DNA of 64,000 nucleotides from Gemmatimonadota bacterium (GTDB lineage Bacteria > JAAXHH01): NCBI GenBank assembly GCA_009835325.1, contig VXWP01000070.1, positions 1 through 64,000 of the forward strand. The letters are read 5' to 3'. Shown here piece by piece: positions 36,115 through 44,404 of the stretch. A program made the position numbers and the translations under genes. The notes under the pieces were generated by a model. The model did no database searches, was not told the origin of the DNA, and saw nothing but the letters and a program-made list of their open reading frames with translations. Each line of letters starts with the position of its first letter. Within the stretch, counting starts at the first letter, position 1.

Positions 36115-36726
36115 TCAACTGAGCAACTGCTGCACGTCCGGCGACCGGCCGTTTCGGACCGCGTAGTCCAGCGGCGTTTCTCTTCGGGAGGATTTCGCCG
36201 ACCGGTCCGCGCCGTGGACCAGGAGCGTTTCGATGATTACCCGGTCGGCCCCCGCGGCGGCGAAATGCAGGGCCGTCTCACCGTATACGTGTCCGGGATC
36301 GGTTGTCGGCGCGTCATCGTGGCAGGCCTGGTCGACGTTGGCGCCGTTCTCGAGGAAGAAACGCACGACGTCCGGGAGGTTGTGCTGGACCGCCACGTGC
36401 AATCCCGTGACGCCGTTCATGGGCTGGGCGAGATTGATGTCGGCGCCCGCTTCCAGGTAGAGACGCAGGTACCGCAGCTGGCCGCGGTAAGCCGAAAACG
36501 TCATGAGGATGCCCTCGTCGAACCCCGCGAAGTTCACGTCAGTACCCACGGAAAAAAGGTATCTCATGATCACGTAGTGTTCATCGGTTTCCTGCTGAGG
36601 CGGAATATGCGCCGGGGTAATGCAGGCCGGATCGGCGCCCTGTTCTACCGCCCTGTACACCATCGCCGTGTCGCCGTTCTCCACGGCGTCGATCAAGGTA
36701 GCGTTCAGGTCTTTCTTGTCGGACAC
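36115..36726 (-). CDS. Short ankyrin-repeat protein
   Basis: 203 residues from a GTG at 36726 with GAGG 5 nt upstream; a longer frame exists but lacks a ribosome site. It is essentially all repeat: LIDAVENGDTAMVYRAVEQGADPACI, YLFSVGTDVNFAGFDEGILMTFSAYRGQ, LYLEAGADINLAQPMNGVTGLHVAVQHNLPDVVRFFLENGANVDQA, ETALHFAAAGADRVIIETLLVHGADRSAKSSRRETPLDYAVRNG. Six units. Convergent with sfsA (35 bp between stops) and divergent from dinB. Confidence 0.88.
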   Translation of the reverse strand: MSDKKDLNATLIDAVENGDTAMVYRAVEQGADPACITPAHIPPQQETDEHYVIMRYLFSVGTDVNFAGFDEGILMTFSAYRGQLRYLRLYLEAGADINLAQPMNGVTGLHVAVQHNLPDVVRFFLENGANVDQACHDDAPTTDPGHVYGETALHFAAAGADRVIIETLLVHGADRSAKSSRRETPLDYAVRNGRSPDVQQLLS

Positions 36727-36823
36727 GATTACCTCACTTCCATCGGCAGCCCGTGTAAAAGACGCCCTGAACCCGCCGGTCAACAAAGCCCTTGTATGCC
36801 AGCCGTGCGTTTAGTTTAATTGA

Positions 36824-38044
36824 ATGTACAGTATTCAGTCAACGTATTCACATCCACAGTGTTTTGCATCTGCCGTGAATCGTCCACGCACCATCCTGCA
36901 CGCGGATATGGATGCCTTCTTCGCGGCCGTCGAACAGCGGGACCGTCCCGAGTTGCGCGGCAAACCGGTCATCGTCGGAGGCGACGGACCGCGGTCCGTT
37001 GTGTCCACCTGTTCCTACGAGGCACGCAAATTCGGCGTACATTCCGCCATGCCGGGCACGACGGCGCGGAAGCTGTGTCCACAGGGGATCTTCCTGCCCG
37101 TCAGATCGGAGGCCTACGGAGCGGTTTCACGGCACGTCCAGGAGATCTTCCACCGGTATACGCCTCTCGTCGAGCCGTTGTCGCTCGACGAGGCGTTCCT
37201 GGACGTCACCGGTTCGTCGCAGCTGTTCGGAGACGGCGAAGCGATCGCCCGGTCGATCAAGGCGGACGTGCTGAAGGAAACGCGCCTCACCATATCCGTC
37301 GGCGTGTCGCCGTGCAAATTCGTGGCCAAAGTGGCCTCCGACCTGGACAAGCCCGATGGCCTGGTGATCGTCCCTCCGGACCGCGTACCGGATTTTCTGG
37401 CGCCTCTGCCCGTTTCTTGCCTATGGGGCGCGGGCAGGGACATGCAGGAGCGCATGGTCCGTCTCGGACTCCGGACGATAGGGGACGTGCAGCGGCGGTC
37501 ATCGGAGGAGCTGCAACGGCTGCTCGGCAGCGCCGCCGGCGCTCATTTCGCACAGATCTCCCGGGGGCAGGACGACCGGCCCGTGGTGACCGGGCATCCG
37601 GCGAAGTCGGTCGGCCACGAAAACACGTTCGGCACGGACCTGGTGGACCGGGAGGAATGTCACGGCGTGCTGGTGGACCAGAGCGACAAGGTGGGACGCC
37701 GGCTGCGGAAAGCGGGGCGGCTGGGCAGGACGGTCCGGGTCAAGGTCCGGTTCGGGGATTTCAAGACCCTCACCCGGCAGGCGGCCGTGGCGCCGACCGA
37801 CAACGATTTCGTCATCGGCAAGGCGGCCGTGGAATTGTTCGACGGTGTATGGGACGGCAAGACGGGCATTCGGCTGCTCGGCGTGGCCGTCGGCAACCTG
37901 GTAAGGCCAGCGGAGCCCGTGCAAACCGATCTCTTCACGGAAGGCGACGGGCAGTCGGATCGTCTCGTGCGCGCGCTCGACACGATCAGGGACCGTTACG
38001 GCCGCAGCGCCATACGGCACGGCGCATCCGCGATGAAAGCCTGA
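36824..38044 (+). CDS. dinB: DNA polymerase IV (Y-family)
   Basis: 406 residues from ATG 36824; a GTG at 36875 would start just before RTILHADMDAFFAAVEQRD, where most DinB proteins start, and neither has a ribosome site. TAGTTT six bases before 36824 would suit a leaderless transcript. Catalytic residues: Asp in HADMDAFF and Asp/Glu in SLDEAFLDVTGS; ISVGVSPCKFVAKVASDLDKPDG and the helix-hairpin-helix region LWGAGRDMQERM follow. Error-prone translesion synthesis opposite damaged bases. The last codons (ASAMKA) come from the first unit of a tandem repeat. Confidence 0.95.
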   Translation: MYSIQSTYSHPQCFASAVNRPRTILHADMDAFFAAVEQRDRPELRGKPVIVGGDGPRSVVSTCSYEARKFGVHSAMPGTTARKLCPQGIFLPVRSEAYGAVSRHVQEIFHRYTPLVEPLSLDEAFLDVTGSSQLFGDGEAIARSIKADVLKETRLTISVGVSPCKFVAKVASDLDKPDGLVIVPPDRVPDFLAPLPVSCLWGAGRDMQERMVRLGLRTIGDVQRRSSEELQRLLGSAAGAHFAQISRGQDDRPVVTGHPAKSVGHENTFGTDLVDREECHGVLVDQSDKVGRRLRKAGRLGRTVRVKVRFGDFKTLTRQAAVAPTDNDFVIGKAAVELFDGVWDGKTGIRLLGVAVGNLVRPAEPVQTDLFTEGDGQSDRLVRALDTIRDRYGRSAIRHGASAMKA

Positions 38045-38106
38045 TCCGCGATGAAAGCCTTATTGTACGTGATGAATGTCTTATCTGCGATGAAGCCTGA
38101 TCCGCG
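38026..38106. repeat. ~18-bp degenerate tandem repeat across the dinB stop
   Basis: Units: atccgcgatgaaagcctg (38026), atccgcgatgaaagcctt (38044), attgtacgtgatgaatgtctt (38062), atctgcgatgaagcctg (38083), then a partial atccgcg. The first two differ at one base. Unit 1 encodes the end of dinB and runs into its TGA. Confidence 0.85.
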
Positions 38107-38139
38107 TTCGGACGCGCGAATAACGGAGATGGGAGGACT

Positions 38140-38829
38140 ATGATAAAAAAACTGTTGCTGGTCTTTGTCGTCGCGGTCGTGGCCGGTGTGTCCGTGATGG
38201 GTTATTACCTGTGGAAGGGCCCCGACCTTTCCTCCTATGGCCATCTCGTCGAACCTGCGATTTCAACCATGCCGCCTCAGCGGATGATCGTGGTCGAGGT
38301 CAGGGGCGACCCGGACCATGTGGCATCCGAAGCTTACGAAATGTTGTACGATCTGTACTACAGTGTCGGTGGCGTGGATTACTGGCCCCTTCCGGCGCCC
38401 AGGGCCCGCTGGCCGATCTCACCCGATCTCCCCAGGGCAGAATGGGTCGGTATCTATGGCATCCCCGTTCCCGATTCGGTGGCGGAACTGCCGGAGTACG
38501 TCCACATACCGGGCATGACGGTTTCTCTCACGACCTGGGATTACGGAGAAGTCGCGGAACTGCTCTATATCGGTCCCTATGAAGAAGAAACCCCCTCCAT
38601 TGAAAGACTGCGGAACTTCGCGGCTGAAAAAGGATATGCGTTCGCCGGTCCCCACGAGGAAGAGTACTTGAAGGGACCCGGCATGATTTTCAGGGGGAAC
38701 CCCGAGGAATACGTCACCATCCTGCGATACGTGATCAAACCGATGACGGAACCTCCGGATGGCGGAACCACCTCGGACCCTGCCGGAAGTACCGAAAGTG
38801 AAGGATCGGAAGGAACGGTCGTACCATAA
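38140..38829 (+). CDS. Membrane-anchored GyrI-like small-molecule-binding protein
   Basis: 229 residues; ATG after GGGAGG. An N-terminal hydrophobic anchor (about 4-24) is followed by a GyrI/AraC-effector-type domain: PQRMIVVEVRGDPD, WVGIYGIPVPDSV, TVSLTTWDYGEVAELLYIGPYEEETPSIERLRNFAAEKGYAFAGPHEEEYLKGPG. The domain normally binds small ligands in the cytoplasm; here it faces the periplasm or is tethered to the membrane. The last ~28 residues are a Ser/Glu/Gly-rich tail. Confidence 0.82.
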   Translation: MIKKLLLVFVVAVVAGVSVMGYYLWKGPDLSSYGHLVEPAISTMPPQRMIVVEVRGDPDHVASEAYEMLYDLYYSVGGVDYWPLPAPRARWPISPDLPRAEWVGIYGIPVPDSVAELPEYVHIPGMTVSLTTWDYGEVAELLYIGPYEEETPSIERLRNFAAEKGYAFAGPHEEEYLKGPGMIFRGNPEEYVTILRYVIKPMTEPPDGGTTSDPAGSTESEGSEGTVVP

Positions 38830-38869
38830 TAAACCCATGCTGAAAACCCTGCTGAACCAAGGAGGCGTC

Positions 38870-39274
38870 ATGCTTGAGTTTACCGGACTGAACTGGCTGG
38901 CCATTCTCGTGGCAACGGTAGCTGGATTCGCGCTAGGCGCGATCTGGTACGGCCCGATTTTCGGAGAAGCGTGGTTGACCGCGATAGGCAAGACGGCGGA
39001 CCAGATTCAACCGTCCGCCGCCCCGTTCGTCATCAGTTTCTTCACCGCCCTGATTACGGCGGTCGTACTCGCGATGTTAATCAGCGCTCTGGACATATCG
39101 ACGCTGGGCGGAGGGGTGTCGATCGGGCTCCTCGTGGGCATCGGCTTCATCGCCACCGCGATGGCTTCGGATGCCGCGTTCGGCGACACCGGGCTGAAAC
39201 TGTGGTTGATCCAGTCCGGATACCGCGTGCTCTACAGCGTGCTGATGGGCGCGATTCTCGCCGTGTGGCGTTAA
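38870..39274 (+). CDS. DUF1761 family membrane protein
   Basis: 134 residues, ATG 38870 with AAGGAGG 4 nt upstream, better than an earlier ATG at 38837. LNWLAILVATVAGFALGAIWYGPIFGEAWL is the DUF1761 signature; four membrane helices (about 5-27, 50-72, 78-98 and 110-132). Function unknown for the family. Confidence 0.85.
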   Translation: MLEFTGLNWLAILVATVAGFALGAIWYGPIFGEAWLTAIGKTADQIQPSAAPFVISFFTALITAVVLAMLISALDISTLGGGVSIGLLVGIGFIATAMASDAAFGDTGLKLWLIQSGYRVLYSVLMGAILAVWR

Positions 39275-39276
39275 GC

Positions 39277-39384
39277 GGTCAGCACGGACGGCACGGTCAG
39301 CACGGACGGCTCGGTCAGCACAGACGGCTGGGTATGCACAGACGGCTCGGTCTGCACAGACAGCATGGACAGCACAGAAAGCAC
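39277..39384. repeat. VNTR-like array, six 18-bp units
   Basis: Six consecutive 18-base units, each starting gg and containing gcac(g/a)ga(c/a): ggtcagcacggacggcac, ggtcagcacggacggctc, ggtcagcacagacggctg, ggtatgcacagacggctc, ggtctgcacagacagcat, ggacagcacagaaagcac. It begins two bases after the DUF1761 stop and ends three bases before the pdxH ATG, so it fills the whole spacer and replaces a normal ribosome site. Confidence 0.9.
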
Positions 39385-39387
39385 CTC

Positions 39388-40026
39388 ATGGACACGGACG
39401 CACTCCGAAGGGAATACGTATTCGGCAGTCTGGATGAAAGGGATCTGAACGCAGACCCGTTCAAGCAGTTCGACACCTGGTTCGGGAACGCGGTCGACGC
39501 AGGGATCGAGCTGGCGGACGTGATGACGGTCGCCACGGCTTCGCAGGCCGGCGTGCCGTCGGCCAGGATCGTCGTTCTGCGGGGGGTTGACGAGCGGGGG
39601 TTCGTGTTTTACACGGACTACCGTAGCGCGAAGAGCCGGGACCTGGATGAGAATCCCAGGGCTGCGCTGGTGTTCTACTGGCGGGAGCTCGGACGCCAGG
39701 TCCGGATTGCGGGCGCGGTTCAACGGGTAGCTGCAGAAGAATCCACCCGTTACTTCCGGTCCAGACCCCTGGAAAGCCGCCTGGCGGCCCTGGCCTCGAA
39801 CCAGAGCGAGGTCATTTCCGATCGGAAGGTGCTGGAAGACCGCTACGAGGCGCTTAAGGCGGAGCACCCCTCAGGTGACGTCCCCTGTCCCGACGACTGG
39901 GGCGGGTATCGCGTTTCGCCCGATGAGTTCGAATTCTGGCAGGGACGGGAACTCCGCCTGCACGATCGTATACGTTACCGGCGCGGCGCAGACGGCAATT
40001 GGGAGATCGAACGGCTGTCGCCCTAG
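39388..40026 (+). CDS. pdxH: Pyridoxamine 5'-phosphate oxidase
   Basis: 212 residues, normal length. DPFKQFDTWFGNAVDAGIELADVMTVATA, PSARIVVLRGVDERGFVFYTDYRSAKSRDL (FMN binding), AALVFYWRELGRQVRI, and the C-terminal FEFWQGRELRLHDRIRYRR with terminal WEIERLSP are all canonical. Makes pyridoxal phosphate from pyridoxine/pyridoxamine phosphate using FMN and oxygen, so the organism likely meets oxygen. No Shine-Dalgarno is seen; the upstream spacer is entirely an 18-bp repeat array. Confidence 0.96.
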   Translation: MDTDALRREYVFGSLDERDLNADPFKQFDTWFGNAVDAGIELADVMTVATASQAGVPSARIVVLRGVDERGFVFYTDYRSAKSRDLDENPRAALVFYWRELGRQVRIAGAVQRVAAEESTRYFRSRPLESRLAALASNQSEVISDRKVLEDRYEALKAEHPSGDVPCPDDWGGYRVSPDEFEFWQGRELRLHDRIRYRRGADGNWEIERLSP

Positions 40027-40076
40027 ATCCCGTTGCCGCCCTGGATCCTGCCGTCCCTGACACGGGGAAACAAGCG

Positions 40077-41138
40077 ATGACTGAAAATCAAGCAATGACA
40101 CAGAAGGAAAATGCGATTCGGTTCGGCGTAGTGGGCTGCGGAGGGGCCGGTCATGCCGCCATCCGATCGGCCTGTGCCAGCACGCTGCTCGACGTCGTCG
40201 CGATCAGCGACCTGATCGAGGAGCGACTGAGCCGGGTGGGCCGTGAGGAGGGCATCCCGCGTCTGTACGGACCTTACCAGGATCTGCTCGCCGACAAGGA
40301 CGTGGAAGCCGTCCTCCTGGCGGTGAATCCGCCCGCCCGCTATCCCATGGTCCTCGACGCGATCGCCGCAGGCAAGCACGTGCTGGTACAGAAACCACAT
40401 GCCACCCGCGCCGAACACATCCTGACGTTCAAGGAAGCGGCCGAGCGCGCCGGTGTAACGATGCAGTTCTGCTTCTTCATGCGTCACGATCCGGTGAACC
40501 GCAGGACGCGCGTCGCATTAAGCCGCGGTCGTATCGGCGAGCCCTATCATGCCCGCATCTTTCTGAAATACAACTACAGGGCGCCGTTGGACAGTCCCCA
40601 AGGCTGGACCCACGTGTTCGGCCAGAAGGGCGGCGCTTTGGGCCAGCACGCGTCCCACGAACTGGATCTGGCCTGGTGGTGGATGGGCTGTCCGGATCCC
40701 CAGTGGACCTTTGCCGCCAAGCACGTCGTCGAGGCACTGTATGACGGACCGGAAGGACCGGCCGAAGACTATTTCTCGGGGATAGCCGGCTTCGAAGGAG
40801 GCAAGACGATCCAGATCGACTGCTCCCGCTGGGTGCACTGCGATACGCCCACCGTGGTGGAGGTCTACGGTAGTGAGGGCGCCTATTCCCACGGTCAACT
40901 GTGGCAGATGGAGGACGGCGTTTTCACCTCCCGGGAGATCGATGACGAATCCGACGTGCCCCATTCCGATCCGCCGAAAGACGGCCTGCCCTTCTTCCAT
41001 GAAGTCGAACACTTCGCCCGGGCGGTCGCCGGCCGCGTAAAGCCCGATGTCGATGCGAATGACGCCTACCGGTACATGCAACTGCTCGACGCGATGTACG
41101 ACAGCGCGAAGACCGGCGAAAAGGTGCATATCGGCTGA
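40077..41138 (+). CDS. Gfo/Idh/MocA family oxidoreductase
   Basis: 353 residues. RFGVVGCGGAGHAAI (Rossmann loop), VEAVLLAVNPPARYPMV and HVLVQKPHATRAEH (catalytic Lys in Q-K-P, a variant of E-K-P) give the cofactor half; the substrate half includes GGALGQHASHELDLAWWWMG with the family's His-x-x-x-D. NAD(P)-linked oxidation of a sugar or cyclitol is expected. Spacing from pdxH is 50 bp and the spacer contains a degenerate 18-bp duplication of the pdxH stop region. Confidence 0.9.
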   Translation: MTENQAMTQKENAIRFGVVGCGGAGHAAIRSACASTLLDVVAISDLIEERLSRVGREEGIPRLYGPYQDLLADKDVEAVLLAVNPPARYPMVLDAIAAGKHVLVQKPHATRAEHILTFKEAAERAGVTMQFCFFMRHDPVNRRTRVALSRGRIGEPYHARIFLKYNYRAPLDSPQGWTHVFGQKGGALGQHASHELDLAWWWMGCPDPQWTFAAKHVVEALYDGPEGPAEDYFSGIAGFEGGKTIQIDCSRWVHCDTPTVVEVYGSEGAYSHGQLWQMEDGVFTSREIDDESDVPHSDPPKDGLPFFHEVEHFARAVAGRVKPDVDANDAYRYMQLLDAMYDSAKTGEKVHIG

Positions 41139-41161
41139 GTGAGCGGGCCGTTTGCCGCCGG

Positions 41162-42019
41162 TCAGTGGGCGTGTGCCCATTCCACCAGCAGCGCCATCAG
41201 TCCGATACCCAGGATGACCAGGGCGAATTTGATCACGCGGTCGTGGTCCCGGGTGGGCATGGGCTGGTCGTCTTCGCCGGCGAGCACGCTCATGACGAAT
41301 TTCGCCACGCGTACATTGCGCCTCGAAAGTTCCGCGTCGATGATGTCGATGATCGCCACGTAAATGAATGTTCCCGCCGCAAGGGCGTTGAAACTTCCCT
41401 CGATCACGGTCGTGACGGTCTCGTTTTCATGCAGGGTCATGGCTGCCCCCATTCCGATCAGAATGCCCAATGGCGTCATCGATACGAAAACCGCCAGGAT
41501 GGGCCTATGGCGGCGCTGTTCGATGCCGGCCCGAAGGACGCTGATCATCAGGGCGAAGGCGGCCGATCCCTTGTGGCAGAGGATCCCGAGCAATATGATG
41601 GCCAGCCCGGTAAAGTGGGATTCGATGCCGAGGGATATGCCCGCAATGACGGAATGCACCGACAGCAGCACCAGCAGCACGTACGGGTAGATACAGTGTT
41701 GCTCTCCGTCTTCGGCATGCCCGGTGTCGTGATGCTCCCCATAAACGACACGATCAATGAGCAGCAGTGCCACCAGGCCGATCGCGGCCAGCAGCACGGC
41801 CAGGGGATAATCCGTGACCCCCTCGAGCTTTTCTATTCCCTCCGGCAACAGGTGGATAAACCCGACGCCCAGAAACAGTCCGCCCGCGAAAGCGTTTCCC
41901 AGCGAGAAAAACCGCCGGCTGTTTTCGTGTCTGGCGGCGTATAGGGGGATCAGCCCGCCGATCACCGCGATGGCCAGGATCGCGGCCGCGGAAAGTAGCT
42001 TGAAGGTCAATAGGGACAT
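41162..42019 (-). CDS. ZIP-family metal transporter
   Basis: 285 residues from ATG 42019. Eight predicted membrane helices; GGLFLGVGFIHLLPEG in helix 2, the His-rich loop GEHHDTGHAEDGEQH, and the paired metal-path motifs VLLSVHSVIAGISLGIE (helix 4) and LCHKGSAAFAL (helix 5) are diagnostic. Imports zinc or another divalent metal across the inner membrane. Convergent with the oxidoreductase upstream on the plus strand (23 bp). Confidence 0.93.
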   Translation of the reverse strand: MSLLTFKLLSAAAILAIAVIGGLIPLYAARHENSRRFFSLGNAFAGGLFLGVGFIHLLPEGIEKLEGVTDYPLAVLLAAIGLVALLLIDRVVYGEHHDTGHAEDGEQHCIYPYVLLVLLSVHSVIAGISLGIESHFTGLAIILLGILCHKGSAAFALMISVLRAGIEQRRHRPILAVFVSMTPLGILIGMGAAMTLHENETVTTVIEGSFNALAAGTFIYVAIIDIIDAELSRRNVRVAKFVMSVLAGEDDQPMPTRDHDRVIKFALVILGIGLMALLVEWAHAH

Positions 42020-42104
42020 CAGTTGAATACTCCGGTCGTCGGCGACATCGACGATCCCCAAAGCGGCTAGTCTCGGAATTCAGTGTCCTGTAGTAGTACA
42101 TCTT

Positions 42105-42854
42105 TCAGCGCGCCGCCCATCCGCCGTCTACGGCCAGCGCGTGGCCCGTCGTGAAGGATGACCGGTCCGAACAAAGCCAGAGAATCGCGTCCGCCACTTC
42201 CTCGCCCTTGCACCAACGTCCCATGGGGTGACGTCCGTCATCCTCCTTGACCTCGGTGAAGACGCGGGGAAAGCGAAGGGACGGTCGGGCCAGGCTGCCG
42301 GGGCATACCGCGTTGATTCGGATGCCTTCCCGGGCGTATTCCAGCGCCGCGGATTTCGTCAGGCCGATCACGCCGTGCTTGCTCGCGGCGTAGCCGGACA
42401 TGCCGCCTATGCCCACAAGGCCGGCGACGGACGAAACGTTCACGATAGCCCCGCCACCCTGATCGAGCATGGCGGGAATCTCGTATTTCATGGAGAGCCA
42501 GACGCCCTTGAGGTTGACGTCGATCATGTCATCCCACCGGTCTTCTCTCCACTTGTGCGTCAGTGCCTCGTACCTGTAGACGCCCGCGTTGTTTACCGCG
42601 AAATCCAGCCGTCCGAAGCGTTTTCGGGTCTGCCGTACCGTTGCCCGGACCTGTGCGGCGTCGGTTACATCGGCGCGAATGAAGTGCACCTTCTCGCTGC
42701 GTGTCCTGAAAAGCTCCAGGCTGCGTGGACAGGGGGCCAAGTCCGCCGCGGTCACCGAAGCGCCGGCCTCCAGCATCGCTATCGTCGTGAATCGCCCGAT
42801 TCCATTGCACGCACCGGTTACCAGGGCGGCTTTGCCGGAAAAATCGTAGGCCAT
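42105..42854 (-). CDS. SDR-family oxidoreductase
   Basis: 249 residues; ATG 42854 with GGAG 6 nt upstream. TGACNGIG cofactor loop, AADLAP after beta-2, NNAG, and VNVSSVAGLVGIGGMSGYAASKHG with catalytic Ser, Tyr and Lys. C-terminal GHALAVDGGWAAR. NAD-dependent alcohol dehydrogenase of unknown substrate, close in pattern to glucose/3-oxoacyl SDRs. Confidence 0.9.
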   Translation of the reverse strand: MAYDFSGKAALVTGACNGIGRFTTIAMLEAGASVTAADLAPCPRSLELFRTRSEKVHFIRADVTDAAQVRATVRQTRKRFGRLDFAVNNAGVYRYEALTHKWREDRWDDMIDVNLKGVWLSMKYEIPAMLDQGGGAIVNVSSVAGLVGIGGMSGYAASKHGVIGLTKSAALEYAREGIRINAVCPGSLARPSLRFPRVFTEVKEDDGRHPMGRWCKGEEVADAILWLCSDRSSFTTGHALAVDGGWAAR

Positions 42855-42938
42855 GGCCTGCTCCACCGTTCTCCGTAACCCGGTCTGGAGCGCTGGACGC
42901 CGGGTGCGTTCCCATACCGGGCACATCCCCGCGTCGGC

Positions 42939-43733
42939 CTACAGCAGACGGACGATGTCCTCGCCTCGCCCGACCCTTAAGGCTGTTTCGCGCGGCGTTT
43001 CATCGGCGACGTTGGCCTGGGTACGGCTGCAGCCGGCGGCAATCAGCGCTTCGATCACTTCGGGCCTGTTCAACTGGGCAGCCATGTGCAGCGGAGAATC
43101 GCCCTGGTAGACGGGGCCCCAGTCCGACTGAACGCCGACACCCGCACGGTGGTTCGGATCCAGGCCGGATTCCCTTAGAATGTGTATGTTCTCGAGGTGA
43201 TCGGCAACCTGTTCGTCGCCGGGTCTGACTTCCGCGGCGGAATGAAAGGCGGAGGATCCGTTGTGGGGATTGATCTGTCCGGGATCGGCGCCCAGCCCGA
43301 CCAGCATCTTCAACCGATCGGGATCGATCTGCCACACTGCGAAATACACCGGCGCGCCGCCGTTGTAGTGCCACTGGTTGACATCGCCTCCTTGATCGAT
43401 CAGGTACCGGGCCATGCTTTCGTCCCGGCAAAGACAGAGGGGCCGGCCGTGCACGTTTTCGATATTGGGGTCGGCGCCCGCTTCGACGAGCAGCTTCACC
43501 ATGTCGAAGTTTATCCTGCGCTCCACCTGGCGCCAGTCGATCTGCTGTTGAGGAGGACCGTTGAGGGCAAAGGAAAGTGTATATACCGGGAAGCGGCCCT
43601 CCCGGTAAGGATCGTCGAAGGCTTCGTGGCAGAAATTGGCCAGAGACGAGTCTTCGGACAGCATTTCGGCCATGAGGGCAAGGTCTTCGGCGTACACGGC
43701 GCCGATCCACTGTTTTTCCTTGTCAAATCGCAT
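42939..43733 (-). CDS. Ankyrin-repeat protein
   Basis: 264 residues, ATG after GGGAG. The N-terminus has an aromatic-rich first part (MRFDKEKQWIGAVYAEDLALM, FPVYTLSFALNGPPQQQ), then units MVKLLVEAGADPNIENVHGRPLCL, YLIDQGGDVNQWHYNGGAPVYFAVWQ, MLVGLGADPGQINPHNGSSAFHSAAE, GDSPLHMAAQLNRPEVIEALIAAGC. Upstream of the SDR on the same strand (84 bp gap). Confidence 0.87.
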   Translation of the reverse strand: MRFDKEKQWIGAVYAEDLALMAEMLSEDSSLANFCHEAFDDPYREGRFPVYTLSFALNGPPQQQIDWRQVERRINFDMVKLLVEAGADPNIENVHGRPLCLCRDESMARYLIDQGGDVNQWHYNGGAPVYFAVWQIDPDRLKMLVGLGADPGQINPHNGSSAFHSAAEVRPGDEQVADHLENIHILRESGLDPNHRAGVGVQSDWGPVYQGDSPLHMAAQLNRPEVIEALIAAGCSRTQANVADETPRETALRVGRGEDIVRLL

Positions 43734-43885
43734 CGAGCGCTCCCATAATATCGACAAAATATGGTTAGTGCCGCCGGGCTGCACTGTCAATACAAACCTC
43801 GATATGCCCCGGCAGTGAGGAGAGTCGGCTGATTTTTTTTATTTGTAACGCCGACCGTTCTAACTGACACTAATACAATAGCGCA

Positions 43886-44404
43886 GTGATCACTATGGCA
43901 GAACCTCTGGCCAGGATAACGCCGGAATACTGTATCGACATCGTACGGGAGTACCCCTTCCCGGTCGACCGTGTCTGGGCGGCTGTTACGACGGCGGAGG
44001 GGATCACGGCCTGGATGAAGTACGAAGCCACGTTGGACCGCCGCCTGGGTGGCAGGATCTTCGTGGACTTCAAGTCGGAAGGTAACCTGGAAGGCACGGT
44101 CTGCGAATGGGTTCCGGAACGGGTGTTTGCCTACACCTGGGGGCTTTCCGTGGTACGATGGGTGCTCGAGCCCTGCGAGGGCGGCACGCGGCTGCACTTC
44201 ACGAATTCCCACGTCACCCCGGAAATCCTGATGGGATTTGCCGCCGGCTGGCACGCCTTCATCGACCACCTGGGACCGTACCTGGCCGGGACCACCGTGG
44301 AAGACCGGTATGACGATCTCATGGAGGCCTATGCGGATCGATATGGCCACCTGATCGCGGACAACGACGCGGACAACGACGTCACCAAGGAGAACCAGAC
44401 ATGA
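43886..44404 (+). CDS. SRPBCC (AHSA1-like) domain protein
   Basis: 172 residues from GTG 43886 (ATG at 43895 is the alternative). TACAAT ends six bases before the GTG and there is no ribosome site, fitting a leaderless start. The fold is shown by YCIDIVREYPFPVDRVWAAVTTAEGITAWM, GGRIFVDFKSEGNLEGTVCEWVPERVFAYTW, CEGGTRLHFTNSHV and AAGWHAFIDHLGPYL: a hydrophobic ligand-binding cavity protein. Its stop overlaps the ATG of the ankyrin gene that follows, so the pair is coupled. Confidence 0.88.
   Translation: MITMAEPLARITPEYCIDIVREYPFPVDRVWAAVTTAEGITAWMKYEATLDRRLGGRIFVDFKSEGNLEGTVCEWVPERVFAYTWGLSVVRWVLEPCEGGTRLHFTNSHVTPEILMGFAAGWHAFIDHLGPYLAGTTVEDRYDDLMEAYADRYGHLIADNDADNDVTKENQT

Noticed and set aside
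36820-36842. Palindrome-like TGAAT-N7-ATTCA at the dinB start, considered as a LexA box
   Set aside because: It contains one CTGT half in reverse but not the partner at the right spacing, and it does not match the Gram-positive GAAC-N4-GTTC form. No other damage gene here carries it.
43831-43838. Run of eight T after a weak hairpin, considered as a terminator
   Set aside because: No plus-strand gene ends upstream of it, and the possible stem has only about three pairs.
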